Assembly: GCA_030268105.1 (NCBI GenBank) | Contig: BSDZ01000019.1 | Coordinates: 3,039,501 to 3,103,500, forward strand | Source: Volvox africanus | Lineage: Eukaryota > Chlorophyta > Chlorophyceae > Chlamydomonadales > Volvocaceae | DNA: 64,000 bases | Direction of reading: 5' to 3' | In this document: piece after piece, positions 1 to 11,189 of the stretch | Position numbering within the stretch: the stretch's first letter is position 1 | Layout of the letters: the number at the start of each line of letters is the position of its first letter | Position numbers and translations under genes: made by a program | The notes under the pieces: generated by a model | What the model saw: only the letters and a program-made list of their open reading frames with translations | The model's database searches: none | What the model was told of the DNA's origin: nothing

Positions 1-497
1 CGCAAACAGCTTGCGTATATCTTGCGTACAGTGCGTTACCATACGCACGTAACGCACTGTAACGCAGTTTACGCAAAGTTTATGTAGATAGCGCATAATA
101 ATGTTCGGAGCACGGGTTCGCCGGATTTATTTAGTTTGCTTACTTGCTCTTATTGTGCAGTAGCATTGGAGACTTTGTGCATAAAATATCTTCAAAGTTA
201 ATTTCAATTTAGGATAGCGCTATGAATACTAGTCGTTGTACAAGAGATTGCTCTGGTGAACGCTTGTTAAAATTGCTAAATCGCTACCATTATATGGATT
301 TAGAACCTGTACATGTGGCTTACTTTGTAACATAAAACTCTTAAGTGCCACACATGTCTGTTCATGGCTACTTTCTAGTTATGGAAGGGTTTCTAATTAT
401 TGAGCAGCAAGCTGCCGGAGTTAGCAAGCGTGGGTAAGGATCGCAGAAAGTTGGCAACAGCAAACCTTACACAGTAGCCAGGCAACTATGTTTCCAG
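1..497. other. Unit spacer upstream of the candidate gene
   Basis: Bases 1-76 are the end of the GCGTTA-rich region, including a 13-bp inverted repeat at 27-39 and 49-61. The rest is AT-rich with no convincing open frame. A pyrimidine-poor CAG at 472-474 lies just before TAGCC. I see no RNA gene or clear promoter motif here. Confidence 0.6.
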
Positions 498-2168
498 ATG
501 GAGACCCAAACAAAGTCACCAAGAGCCACAGTTACACATCGAGCAGGCCCCCAAAATTATATAGCCTTTTCCGGCAAGCACCATAGCAGCTTTGCGTAGG
601 TGTGAAAATTGACCATGAAAATTGACCATGAAAATTGACCATGTGTGAGACATACTCTATGATCCCAATGCTTCCCAAATCCAGACATATTGCAAGGCAG
701 ATTAGTTCAATCGCTGCACGGGAATGAATACTTCAACGGATTCACGCCACAATTTTCAGCACGGATATTATTTTGTCATCGCATAAAAAACGTCATGCAC
801 ATTTTAAGGGGAAGGCTTGGAACCAGGCTCAGAAGAAACTAACTATCCATATATCCCTAAAACAGCCATCTGTTCAATTGGTATCCCCTGAAGTAAGCAG
901 AATCAGTATACGAAAGGATCATGATCGTGGTGAGCCATCAAAGCGGAACAGGTCATATGAGCAGGCCGCCATCAACAAAGCCGTCCGCGACAACGTGCCG
1001 TACAACCTCGACAGCAGCCTGAAGAATCCACGGGTCCTCATTGCGAAGGATATTCAACGTGTGCCGCATCTGCAGCCCGTTTGGGATAAGTGCTTTGCTG
1101 CTGGCTTTGCACAAGTGGCTGACTTACAGCCAAGAGTTACGGTCGACTGCTTCAAGAAGAAATGGCAAAAGTAAGTACATGTTTATTTTCCTACTGTTAT
1201 GCTTCTAGTGATTATCTTGTTTGTGGTCATCATACATGCCATCCATATCATTAGCTTACTTTCAGTGGGGACAGACAACAATAGAATGAAGCATGCACAG
1301 TATAAAAAGTAAGCACTTTTATTCAGTGCATCCCATGTACTTTGTAGATACGCAACGAATTACAATGCCCAACATGCAAGGTACGAAAAGGTGAAGGCCA
1401 CCCAAAAGGAGGAACTTGCCTGCAAGCCAGGTTTGTGAGCTCGTACTGCTACTTGTCATACATTAACTTTTTACAACATATTTTGATCAGGTTGTTTGAT
1501 AAAAGAATCCTTTCTATGTATTTTGAAAAAGGGAATATGGGGTGAACGCGGCCAAAGATTTGTTTTACGACAAAGGACATGCCATGCCACTTACGCTATG
1601 TACGGGATTACGAAAACTTTCGACAATGATGTGTATCATGGCATCTGGCGTTGATGTTCGTCTTCACATTATTTTTATGTAGATGAGTTTGAGAAGAAGC
1701 CATGAAAGAAGCTGTGGAACAAGGAGTCTTGGGCAGCCTGGAGGAGCTTCAAGTACATGGCATCTGGGGTGTGCAAATTTCCAGGCGCGCTTAGCAAGGT
1801 TATTGCAGGATGGGTGATGTACATTATGGATTGCATGTACAGGGATGTACAGGTCATTAATGTCCTTTAACCTGTTTTCTCCTTTTTATCTTTTATGTAA
1901 TTGTTCCTACTTTCCTCAAACATACTTCCTTTTCATGTAGGCAAAGAGTCCACAGCCCTCTAAGGCAAGGAACTCCAGCAGGAATGCTACGAACTCAAGC
2001 AAGGCGGCAGCGAAAAAGGTACAGCCCATTAATGAATATTCATCCTGTCTTCCCGTTTTTGTGAGTTGTAATGTTATATTTCGTTCTATTCTTTTAATTT
2101 GCTGCGTGCTTTGTGGTTTGATGTGGTATACGTCGATTTGTTTTTCTCTTTTTAAATAGAAAATATAA
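498..2168 (+). CDS. Candidate spliced gene in array unit 1; unknown, possibly Myb/SANT-like
   Basis: I do not recognise this gene; the model is inferred from splice signals and phase. Exon 1 is 498-595 (ATG at 498, donor GTAGGT). Exon 2 is 760-1170 (acceptor TTTTCAG, donor GTAAGT), with the split codon joining exactly in the frame of the long open stretch. Exon 3 is a 24-nt microexon at 1285-1308 (donor GTAAGC), exon 4 is 1348-1430, and exon 5 starts at 1491. Exon 6 is 1683-1852, exon 7 is 1941-2018 (phase 0, Ser/Lys-rich), and exon 8 is 2160-2168, ending in TAA. Across exons 2-4 the protein reads FKKKWQKMKHAQYKKY, which weakly resembles the third helix of Myb/SANT or MADF domains; this is inference only. 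Problems: the exon 5 donor is ambiguous (1542 fits the phase), and exon 6 has an in-frame TGA at 1703-1705 in its best frame. The region may therefore be a pseudogene or be spliced differently. The open stretch at 761-1170 alone has no ATG start. Confidence 0.4.
604..642 (+). repeat. 13-bp triplicate in intron 1
   Basis: GAAAATTGACCAT occurs three times in direct tandem just inside the proposed intron 1. All nine array units have three copies; the boundary unit 10 has two (38106-38131). Confidence 0.9.
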
Positions 2169-2222
2169 GCTTATTATTTCTAAAATCCTATATGTATGTT
2201 AACGGTGGTATGTTAATGTATG

Positions 2223-2700
2223 TTATCAAGCAGGTCATCGACGCGCGGCAAAGGGTAGCGATTTTTAATCGTGGTCGCGTTCAAGCCCCTATAATCAATG
2301 CACATGCGCAACGTCCCATCCTTCTTACCAACAAACAATATCAGCGCAGAATATGGCGATGTGCTGGGCCGAACCATACCCTTTGCGAGCAGATTCCCCA
2401 CTTGCCGCTTCATCCGCTCAATTTTGGCAGCCTAACCTGTACATAGATTGTGAAATGGGTTGTGCTCGAACACAAAGGGGATCATATAATCAGCAGGTAA
2501 CATAGGTGGGAGCCCCAGGATGACATATGCATCAATATAATTTGGCAATAGGGGGGCTGCGACCTCAGGATCTTTCACAAGAGACTGCGCGGTGGTAACA
2601 ACCAATTGCACCCAAGGCCTCACAAGCAATTCATGGATGCCTTCCCTTATCACTTGATAAGCTACTCGTACATCCTTCAAGCTTGGGTTCTTTATTTCGG
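2223..2700 (-). pseudogene. Ty3/gypsy pol fragment (5' part of RT), unit 1
   Basis: Read on the - strand, bases 2700 to 2223 give the stretch linking protease to reverse transcriptase in Ty3/gypsy pol. It includes the recognisable block IRPSTSP-like [28 protein letters not shown] and [11 protein letters not shown]. An in-frame TAG (2432-2434) interrupts it just before the [10 protein letters not shown] segment. The fragment ends at 2223, before the catalytic aspartates (motif A and YLDD), where it is fused to unrelated unit sequence. It is therefore a dead fragment carried along in the satellite. The longer relative at 38756-39311 shares the TAG, so the stop predates amplification of the array. 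Confidence 0.85.
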
Positions 2701-2991
2701 CGGACGAGCGCCGCTAACGAAATTAACCACAGGCTCCGCACAGTTCCGCCCTCCTCTGGTGTGACATCTTAGTACGACAGACAAGGTACCTTAGGCGATA
2801 GGTTCCCTTTTGCACAATGGCCAATAGTGCTGGATTCCATATCGATGCGCCGGCGGTACTGTCGTTATGTCGCGGCACCCAATGTCCATGTAGTGCTGTC
2901 TCCGGGAGACCTTGTTGCACTCATTGGGCCCTAACACACAGAGGGTCCTTCGTCGACTAAGGGTGATCCTGCCCACGATGGGATGGGATGC

Positions 2992-3013
2992 TTATCCTCA
3001 TCAACGAGGATAA
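2992..3013. repeat. Perfect 8-bp stem hairpin
   Basis: TTATCCTC (2992-2999) and GAGGATAA (3006-3013) are exact reverse complements separated by ATCAAC. It is present at the same place in each unit. Confidence 0.8.
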
Positions 3014-3119
3014 CCTGAACACTTAGACTACTATGGGATCAACCCCATCATGCTTATCACTTATTTGAGATAAGGTCGTCAGTAACACCGGTAATACTTA
3101 GGTGTCCCAAAATTTCAGT

Positions 3120-3139
3120 CAACAAAATCGATTTTGTTG
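3120..3139. repeat. 20-bp perfect palindrome
   Basis: CAACAAAATCGATTTTGTTG equals its own reverse complement and is centred on ATCGAT. It recurs unchanged in every full unit (for example 6684-6703, 10248-10267, 13812-13831). Confidence 0.92.
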
Positions 3140-3266
3140 CCATCCAAAAGAGTCAAACGTGGCGTACATCCGCATCATACCTACAATCCATGCTAGTCAG
3201 CAGAAAAGGATCCGTTAGAAGCACATAAATATTAATCATCGAGTATATTAACACTATAACAAGAGA

Positions 3267-3640
3267 TTCGTGCGTTAGGCTCGCGTTAGGCTGCGTTAGG
3301 GCGCGTATGTGTGCGTAAGGCTGCGTTTTGTGCGTTAGAGATTGCGTTAGCCTAACGCGAGCCTAACACAAAGAAATAGAAAACTTGACAGAACGACTGT
3401 TATAGTGCGTCGTTTCAAGTTTGTTTAAATGAAAACAATATTTATTTATAATGAGTATAAAAGTTCCCTGCAATTTTTATTACGTTTCGTGGTGCTCGAA
3501 AATCGGGGGCTTGCGTATGTTCTAACGCGAGCTGTACGCAAACCTAACGCACGCGTTAACTTTACGCAAACAGCTTGCGTATATCTTGCGTACAGTGCGT
3601 TACCATACGCACGTAACGCACTGTAACGCAGTTTACGCAA
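3267..3640. repeat. GCGTTA/TAACGC-rich inverted-repeat region
   Basis: A dense set of GCGTTAGG and CCTAACGC words occurs in both orientations. The left cluster (about 3272-3291) pairs with GCCTAACGCGAGCCTAACAC (about 3350-3369) at 19 of 20 positions. A second cluster (3515-3640) is full of TACGC, AACGC and GCGTA words. The region spans each unit join: 6831-7204, 10395-10768, 13959-14332, 17523-17896, 21087-21460, 24627-25000, 28191-28564 and 31755-32125. It could be a foldback or MITE-like element, or a recombination-prone spacer; no coding sense is evident. Confidence 0.8.
3591..3625. repeat. 13-bp perfect inverted repeat
   Basis: TACAGTGCGTTAC (3591-3603) and GTAACGCACTGTA (3613-3625) are exact reverse complements around a 9-nt loop. 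In the first, partial region the same structure lies at 27-61. Confidence 0.9.
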
Positions 3641-4061
3641 AGTTTATGTAGATAGCGCATAATAATGTTCGGAGCACGGGTTCGCCGGATTTATTTAGTT
3701 TGCTTACTTGCTCTTATTGTGCAGTAGCATTGGAGACTTTGTGCATAAAATATCTTCAAAGTTAATTTCAATTTAGGATAGCGCTATGAATACTAGTCGT
3801 TGTACAAGAGATTGCTCTGGTGAACGCTTGTTAAAATTGCTAAATCGCTACCATTATATGGATTTAGAACCTGTACATGTGGCTTACTTTGTAACATAAA
3901 ACTCTTAAGTGCCACACATGTCTGTTCATGGCTACTTTCTAGTTATGGAAGGGTTTCTAATTATTGAGCAGCAAGCTGCCGGAGTTAGCAAGCGTGGGTA
4001 AGGATCGCAGAAAGTTGGCAACAGCAAACCTTACACAGTAGCCAGGCAACTATGTTTCCAG

Positions 4062-5732
4062 ATGGAGACCCAAACAAAGTCACCAAGAGCCACAGTTACA
4101 CATCGAGCAGGCCCCCAAAATTATATAGCCTTTTCCGGCAAGCACCATAGCAGCTTTGCGTAGGTGTGAAAATTGACCATGAAAATTGACCATGAAAATT
4201 GACCATGTGTGAGACATACTCTATGATCCCAATGCTTCCCAAATCCAGACATATTGCAAGGCAGATTAGTTCAATCGCTGCACGGGAATGAATACTTCAA
4301 CGGATTCACGCCACAATTTTCAGCACGGATATTATTTTGTCATCGCATAAAAAACGTCATGCACATTTTAAGGGGAAGGCTTGGAACCAGGCTCAGAAGA
4401 AACTAACTATCCATATATCCCTAAAACAGCCATCTGTTCAATTGGTATCCCCTGAAGTAAGCAGAATCAGTATACGAAAGGATCATGATCGTGGTGAGCC
4501 ATCAAAGCGGAACAGGTCATATGAGCAGGCCGCCATCAACAAAGCCGTCCGCGACAACGTGCCGTACAACCTCGACAGCAGCCTGAAGAATCCACGGGTC
4601 CTCATTGCGAAGGATATTCAACGTGTGCCGCATCTGCAGCCCGTTTGGGATAAGTGCTTTGCTGCTGGCTTTGCACAAGTGGCTGACTTACAGCCAAGAG
4701 TTACGGTCGACTGCTTCAAGAAGAAATGGCAAAAGTAAGTACATGTTTATTTTCCTACTGTTATGCTTCTAGTGATTATCTTGTTTGTGGTCATCATACA
4801 TGCCATCCATATCATTAGCTTACTTTCAGTGGGGACAGACAACAATAGAATGAAGCATGCACAGTATAAAAAGTAAGCACTTTTATTCAGTGCATCCCAT
4901 GTACTTTGTAGATACGCAACGAATTACAATGCCCAACATGCAAGGTACGAAAAGGTGAAGGCCACCCAAAAGGAGGAACTTGCCTGCAAGCCAGGTTTGT
5001 GAGCTCGTACTGCTACTTGTCATACATTAACTTTTTACAACATATTTTGATCAGGTTGTTTGATAAAAGAATCCTTTCTATGTATTTTGAAAAAGGGAAT
5101 ATGGGGTGAACGCGGCCAAAGATTTGTTTTACGACAAAGGACATGCCATGCCACTTACGCTATGTACGGGATTACGAAAACTTTCGACAATGATGTGTAT
5201 CATGGCATCTGGCGTTGATGTTCGTCTTCACATTATTTTTATGTAGATGAGTTTGAGAAGAAGCCATGAAAGAAGCTGTGGAACAAGGAGTCTTGGGCAG
5301 CCTGGAGGAGCTTCAAGTACATGGCATCTGGGGTGTGCAAATTTCCAGGCGCGCTTAGCAAGGTTATTGCAGGATGGGTGATGTACATTATGGATTGCAT
5401 GTACAGGGATGTACAGGTCATTAATGTCCTTTAACCTGTTTTCTCCCTTTTATCTTTTATGTAATTGTTCCTACTTTCCTCAAACATACTTCCTTTTCAT
5501 GTAGGCAAAGAGTCCACAGCCCTCTAAGGCAAGGAACTCCAGCAGGAATGCTACGAACTCAAGCAAGGCGGCAGCGAAAAAGGTACAGCCCATTAATGAA
5601 TATTCATCCTGTCTTCCCGTTTTTGTGAGTTGTAATGTTATATTTCGTTCTATTCTTTTAATTTGCTGCGTGCTTTGTGGTTTGATGTGGTATACGTCGA
5701 TTTGTTTTTCTCTTTTTAAATAGAAAATATAA
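4062..5732 (+). CDS. Candidate spliced gene, unit 2 copy
   Basis: Same exon layout as the unit 1 copy, shifted by 3564. The only difference seen is C at 5447 in the proposed intron 6. The same unresolved TGA occurs in exon 6 at 5267-5269. Confidence 0.38.
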
Positions 5733-5786
5733 GCTTATTATTTCTAAAATCCTATATGTATGTTAACGGTGGTATGTTAATGTATG

Positions 5787-6264
5787 TTATCAAGCAGGTC
5801 ATCGACGCGCGGCAAAGGGTAGCGATTTTTAATCGTGGTCGCGTTCAAGCCCCTATAATCAATGCACATGCGCAACGTCCCATCCTTCTTACCAACAAAC
5901 AATATCAGCGCAGAATATGGCGATGTGCTGGGCCGAACCATACCCTTTGCGAGCAGATTCCCCACTTGCCGCTTCATCCGCTCAATTTTGGCAGCCTAAC
6001 CTGTACATAGATTGTGAAATGGGTTGTGCTCGAACACAAAGGGGATCATATAATCAGCAGGTAACATAGGTGGGAGCCCCAGGATGACATATGCATCAAT
6101 ATAATTTGGCAATAGGGGGGCTGCGACCTCAGGATCTTTCACAAGAGACTGCGCGGTGGTAACAACCAATTGCACCCAAGGCCTCACAAGCAATTCATGG
6201 ATGCCTTCCCTTATCACTTGATAAGCTACTCGTACATCCTTCAAGCTTGGGTTCTTTATTTCGG
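5787..6264 (-). pseudogene. Ty3/gypsy pol fragment, unit 2
   Basis: No difference from the unit 1 fragment was noticed; in-frame TAG at 5996-5998. Confidence 0.84.
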
Positions 6265-7625
6265 CGGACGAACGCCGCTAACGAAATTAACCACAGGCTC
6301 CGCACAGTTCCGCCCTCCTCTGGTGTGACATCTTAGTACGACAGACAAGGTACCTTAGGCGATAGGTTCCCTTTTGCACAATGGCCAATAGTGCTGGATT
6401 CCATATCGATGCGCCGGCGGTACTGTCGTTATGTCGCGGCACCCAATGTCCATGTAGTGCTGTCTCCGGGAGACCTTGTTGCACTCATTGGGCCCTAACA
6501 CACAGAGGGTCCTTCGTCGACTAAGGGTGATCCTGCCCACGATGGGATGGGATGCTTATCCTCATCAACGAGGATAACCTGAACACTTAGACTACTATGG
6601 GATCAACCCCATCATGCTTATCACTTATTTGAGATAAGGTCGTCAGTAACACCGGTAATACTTAGGTGTCCCAAAATTTCAGTCAACAAAATCGATTTTG
6701 TTGCCATCCAAAAGAGTCAAACGTGGCGTACATCCGCATCATACCTACAATCCATGCTAGTCAGCAGAAAAGGATCCGTTAGAAGCACATAAATATTAAT
6801 CATCGAGTATATTAACACTATAACAAGAGATTCGTGCGTTAGGCTCGCGTTAGGCTGCGTTAGGGCGCGTATGTGTGCGTAAGGCTGCGTTTTGTGCGTT
6901 AGAGATTGCGTTAGCCTAACGCGAGCCTAACACAAAGAAATAGAAAACTTGACAGAACGACTGTTATAGTGCGTCGTTTCAAGTTTGTTTAAATGAAAAC
7001 AATATTTATTTATAATGAGTATAAAAGTTCCCTGCAATTTTTATTACGTTTCGTGGTGCTCGAAAATCGGGGGCTTGCGTATGTTCTAACGCGAGCTGTA
7101 CGCAAACCTAACGCACGCGTTAACTTTACGCAAACAGCTTGCGTATATCTTGCGTACAGTGCGTTACCATACGCACGTAACGCACTGTAACGCAGTTTAC
7201 GCAAAGTTTATGTAGATAGCGCATAATAATGTTCGGAGCACGGGTTCGCCGGATTTATTTAGTTTGCTTACTTGCTCTTATTGTGCAGTAGCATTGGAGA
7301 CTTTGTGCATAAAATATCTTCAAAGTTAATTTCAATTTAGGATAGCGCTATGAATACTAGTCGTTGTACAAGAGATTGCTCTGGTGAACGCTTGTTAAAA
7401 TTGCTAAATCGCTACCATTATATGGATTTAGAACCTGTACATGTGGCTTACTTTGTAACATAAAACTCTTAAGTGCCACACATGTCTGTTCATGGCTACT
7501 TTCTAGTTATGGAAGGGTTTCTAATTATTGAGCAGCAAGCTGCCGGAGTTAGCAAGCGTGGGTAAGGATCGCAGAAAGTTGGCAACAGCAAACCTTACAC
7601 AGTAGCCAGGCAACTATGTTTCCAG

Positions 7626-9296
7626 ATGGAGACCCAAACAAAGTCACCAAGAGCCACAGTTACACATCGAGCAGGCCCCCAAAATTATATAGCCTTTTCC
7701 GGCAAGCACCATAGCAGCTTTGCGTAGGTGTGAAAATTGACCATGAAAATTGACCATGAAAATTGACCATGTGTGAGACATACTCTATGATCCCAATGCT
7801 TCCCAAATCCAGACATATTGCAAGGCAGATTAGTTCAATCGCTGCACGGGAATGAATACTTCAACGGATTCACGCCACAATTTTCAGCACGGATATTATT
7901 TTGTCATCGCATAAAAAACGTCATGCACATTTTAAGGGGAAGGCTTGGAACCAGGCTCAGAAGAAACTAACTATCCATATATCCCTAAAACAGCCATCTG
8001 TTCAATTGGTATCCCCTGAAGTAAGCAGAATCAGTATACGAAAGGATCATGATCGTGGTGAGCCATCAAAGCGGAACAGGTCATATGAGCAGGCCGCCAT
8101 CAACAAAGCCGTCCGCGACAACGTGCCGTACAACCTCGACAGCAGCCTGAAGAATCCACGGGTCCTCATTGCGAAGGATATTCAACGTGTGCCGCATCTG
8201 CAGCCCGTTTGGGATAAGTGCTTTGCTGCTGGCTTTGCACAAGTGGCTGACTTACAGCCAAGAGTTACGGTCGACTGCTTCAAGAAGAAATGGCAAAAGT
8301 AAGTACATGTTTATTTTCCTACTGTTATGCTTCTAGTGATTATCTTGTTTGTGGTCATCATACATGCCATCCATATCATTAGCTTACTTTCAGTGGGGAC
8401 AGACAACAATAGAATGAAGCATGCACAGTATAAAAAGTAAGCACTTTTATTCAGTGCATCCCATGTACTTTGTAGATACGCAACGAATTACAATGCCCAA
8501 CATGCAAGGTACGAAAAGGTGAAGGCCACCCAAAAGGAGGAACTTGCCTGCAAGCCAGGTTTGTGAGCTCGTACTGCTACTTGTCATACATTAACTTTTT
8601 ACAACATATTTTGATCAGGTTGTTTGATAAAAGAATCCTTTCTATGTATTTTGAAAAAGGGAATATGGGGTGAACGCGGCCAAAGATTTGTTTTACGACA
8701 AAGGACATGCCATGCCACTTACGCTATGTACGGGATTACGAAAACTTTCGACAATGATGTGTATCATGGCATCTGGCGTTGATGTTCGTCTTCACATTAT
8801 TTTTATGTAGATGAGTTTGAGAAGAAGCCATGAAAGAAGCTGTGGAACAAGGAGTCTTGGGCAGCCTGGAGGAGCTTCAAGTACATGGCATCTGGGGTGT
8901 GCAAATTTCCAGGCGCGCTTAGCAAGGTTATTGCAGGATGGGTGATGTACATTATGGATTGCATGTACAGGGATGTACAGGTCATTAATGTCCTTTAACC
9001 TGTTTTCTCCTTTTTATCTTTTATGTAATTGTTCCTACTTTCCTCAAACATACTTCCTTTTCATGTAGGCAAAGAGTCCACAGCCCTCTAAGGCAAGGAA
9101 CTCCAGCAGGAATGCTACGAACTCAAGCAAGGCGGCAGCGAAAAAGGTACAGCCCATTAATGAATATTCATCCTGTCTTCCCGTTTTTGTGAGTTGTAAT
9201 GTTATATTTCGTTCTATTCTTTTAATTTGCTGCGTGCTTTGTGGTTTGATGTGGTATACGTCGATTTGTTTTTCTCTTTTTAAATAGAAAATATAA
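7626..9296 (+). CDS. Candidate spliced gene, unit 3 copy
   Basis: Exon layout as in unit 1, shifted by 7128. I see no change in any proposed exon. Confidence 0.38.
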
Positions 9297-9350
9297 GCTT
9301 ATTATTTCTAAAATCCTATATGTATGTTAACGGTGGTATGTTAATGTATG

Positions 9351-9828
9351 TTATCAAGCAGGTCATCGACGCGCGGCAAAGGGTAGCGATTTTTAATCGT
9401 GGTCGCGTTCAAGCCCCTATAATCAATGCACATGCGCAACGTCCCATCCTTCTTACCAACAAACAATATCAGCGCAGAATATGGCGATGTGCTGGGCCGA
9501 ACCATACCCTTTGCGAGCAGATTCCCCACTTGCCGCTTCATCCGCTCAATTTTGGCAGCCTAACCTGTACATAGATTGTGAAATGGGTTGTGCTCGAACA
9601 CAAAGGGGATCATATAATCAGCAGGTAACATAGGTGGGAGCCCCAGGATGACATATGCATCAATATAATTTGGCAATAGGGGGGCTGCGACCTCAGGATC
9701 TTTCACAAGAGACTGCGCGGTGGTAACAACCAATTGCACCCAAGGCCTCACAAGCAATTCATGGATGCCTTCCCTTATCACTTGATAAGCTACTCGTACA
9801 TCCTTCAAGCTTGGGTTCTTTATTTCGG
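9351..9828 (-). pseudogene. Ty3/gypsy pol fragment, unit 3
   Basis: No difference from the unit 1 fragment was noticed; in-frame TAG at 9560-9562. Confidence 0.84.
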
Positions 9829-11189
9829 CGGACGAACGCCGCTAACGAAATTAACCACAGGCTCCGCACAGTTCCGCCCTCCTCTGGTGTGACATCTTAG
9901 TACGACAGACAAGGTACCTTAGGCGATAGGTTCCCTTTTGCACAATGGCCAATAGTGCTGGATTCCATATCGATGCGCCGGCGGTACTGTCGTTATGTCG
10001 CGGCACCCAATGTCCATGTAGTGCTGTCTCCGGGAGACCTTGTTGCACTCATTGGGCCCTAACACACAGAGGGTCCTTCGTCGACTAAGGGTGATCCTGC
10101 CCACGATGGGATGGGATGCTTATCCTCATCAACGAGGATAACCTGAACACTTAGACTACTATGGGATCAACCCCATCATGCTTATCACTTATTTGAGATA
10201 AGGTCGTCAGTAACACCGGTAATACTTAGGTGTCCCAAAATTTCAGTCAACAAAATCGATTTTGTTGCCATCCAAAAGAGTCAAACGTGGCGTACATCCG
10301 CATCATACCTACAATCCATGCTAGTCAGCAGAAAAGGATCCGTTAGAAGCACATAAATATTAATCATCGAGTATATTAACACTATAACAAGAGATTCGTG
10401 CGTTAGGCTCGCGTTAGGCTGCGTTAGGGCGCGTATGTGTGCGTAAGGCTGCGTTTTGTGCGTTAGAGATTGCGTTAGCCTAACGCGAGCCTAACACAAA
10501 GAAATAGAAAACTTGACAGAACGACTGTTATAGTGCGTCGTTTCAAGTTTGTTTAAATGAAAACAATATTTATTTATAATGAGTATAAAAGTTCCCTGCA
10601 ATTTTTATTACGTTTCGTGGTGCTCGAAAATCGGGGGCTTGCGTATGTTCTAACGCGAGCTGTACGCAAACCTAACGCACGCGTTAACTTTACGCAAACA
10701 GCTTGCGTATATCTTGCGTACAGTGCGTTACCATACGCACGTAACGCACTGTAACGCAGTTTACGCAAAGTTTATGTAGATAGCGCATAATAATGTTCGG
10801 AGCACGGGTTCGCCGGATTTATTTAGTTTGCTTACTTGCTCTTATTGTGCAGTAGCATTGGAGACTTTGTGCATAAAATATCTTCAAAGTTAATTTCAAT
10901 TTAGGATAGCGCTATGAATACTAGTCGTTGTACAAGAGATTGCTCTGGTGAACGCTTGTTAAAATTGCTAAATCGCTACCATTATATGGATTTAGAACCT
11001 GTACATGTGGCTTACTTTGTAACATAAAACTCTTAAGTGCCACACATGTCTGTTCATGGCTACTTTCTAGTTATGGAAGGGTTTCTAATTATTGAGCAGC
11101 AAGCTGCCGGAGTTAGCAAGCGTGGGTAAGGATCGCAGAAAGTTGGCAACAGCAAACCTTACACAGTAGCCAGGCAACTATGTTTCCAG

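Larger units (their letters stand above)
2701..3266. other. Unit spacer with several short palindromes, no gene seen
   Basis: The region holds short inverted repeats: CGGCG/CGCCG near 2700-2714, TTATCCTC/GAGGATAA at 2992-3013, ATGGG/CCCAT near 3032-3047, and a 20-bp perfect palindrome at 3120-3139. Short open frames on the - strand lack any recognisable domain and look like chance. Part may be further gypsy remnant, but I cannot show it. Confidence 0.6.
1..3564 (+). repeat. Macrosatellite unit 1
   Basis: Reference unit for the unit positions used in this annotation. Diagnostic bases: T at 1883, G at 2073, G at 2708. Composition: tail of the GCGTTA region (1-76), AT-rich spacer, candidate gene 498-2168, gypsy remnant 2223-2700, palindrome-bearing spacer, and the start of the next GCGTTA region from 3267. 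Confidence 0.97.
3565..7128 (+). repeat. Macrosatellite unit 2
   Basis: Full 3564-bp unit. It differs from unit 1 by C at 5447 (unit position 1883) and A at 6272 (unit position 2708). Confidence 0.97.
7129..10692 (+). repeat. Macrosatellite unit 3
   Basis: Full 3564-bp unit with T at unit position 1883, G at 2073 and A at 2708. Confidence 0.97.

Noticed and set aside
773..1174. 133-residue frame taken as a complete protein
   Set aside because: It begins with TTG and has no ATG. Its end runs across a GTAAGT donor, so it is better seen as one internal exon (760-1170).
1675..1857. 60-residue - strand frame in each unit
   Set aside because: It lies antisense to proposed exon 6 and has no domain; its openness is explained by the exon on the other strand.
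2192..2446. 84-residue + strand frame in each unit
   Set aside because: It is antisense to the recognisable gypsy RT fragment, with no similarity of its own.
2723..2976. Overlapping 61- and 65-residue - strand frames
   Set aside because: Two overlapping short frames without domain or splice context; they could be degraded gypsy sequence but this cannot be shown.
3272..3301. Telomere-like TTAGGC/TTAGGG words
   Set aside because: They are spaced irregularly inside longer GCGTTAGG words and occur in both orientations; there is no tandem hexamer or heptamer run.
1..3564. Ribosomal or 5S RNA gene repeat
   Set aside because: The unit size would suit an rDNA spacer, but no recognisable rRNA, 5S or tRNA sequence was found in the unit.
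3429..3640. Overlapping + and - strand frames of about 65 residues over the GCGTTA region
   Set aside because: They follow from the repeated GCGTA/AACGC words and exist on both strands at once; no protein feature.
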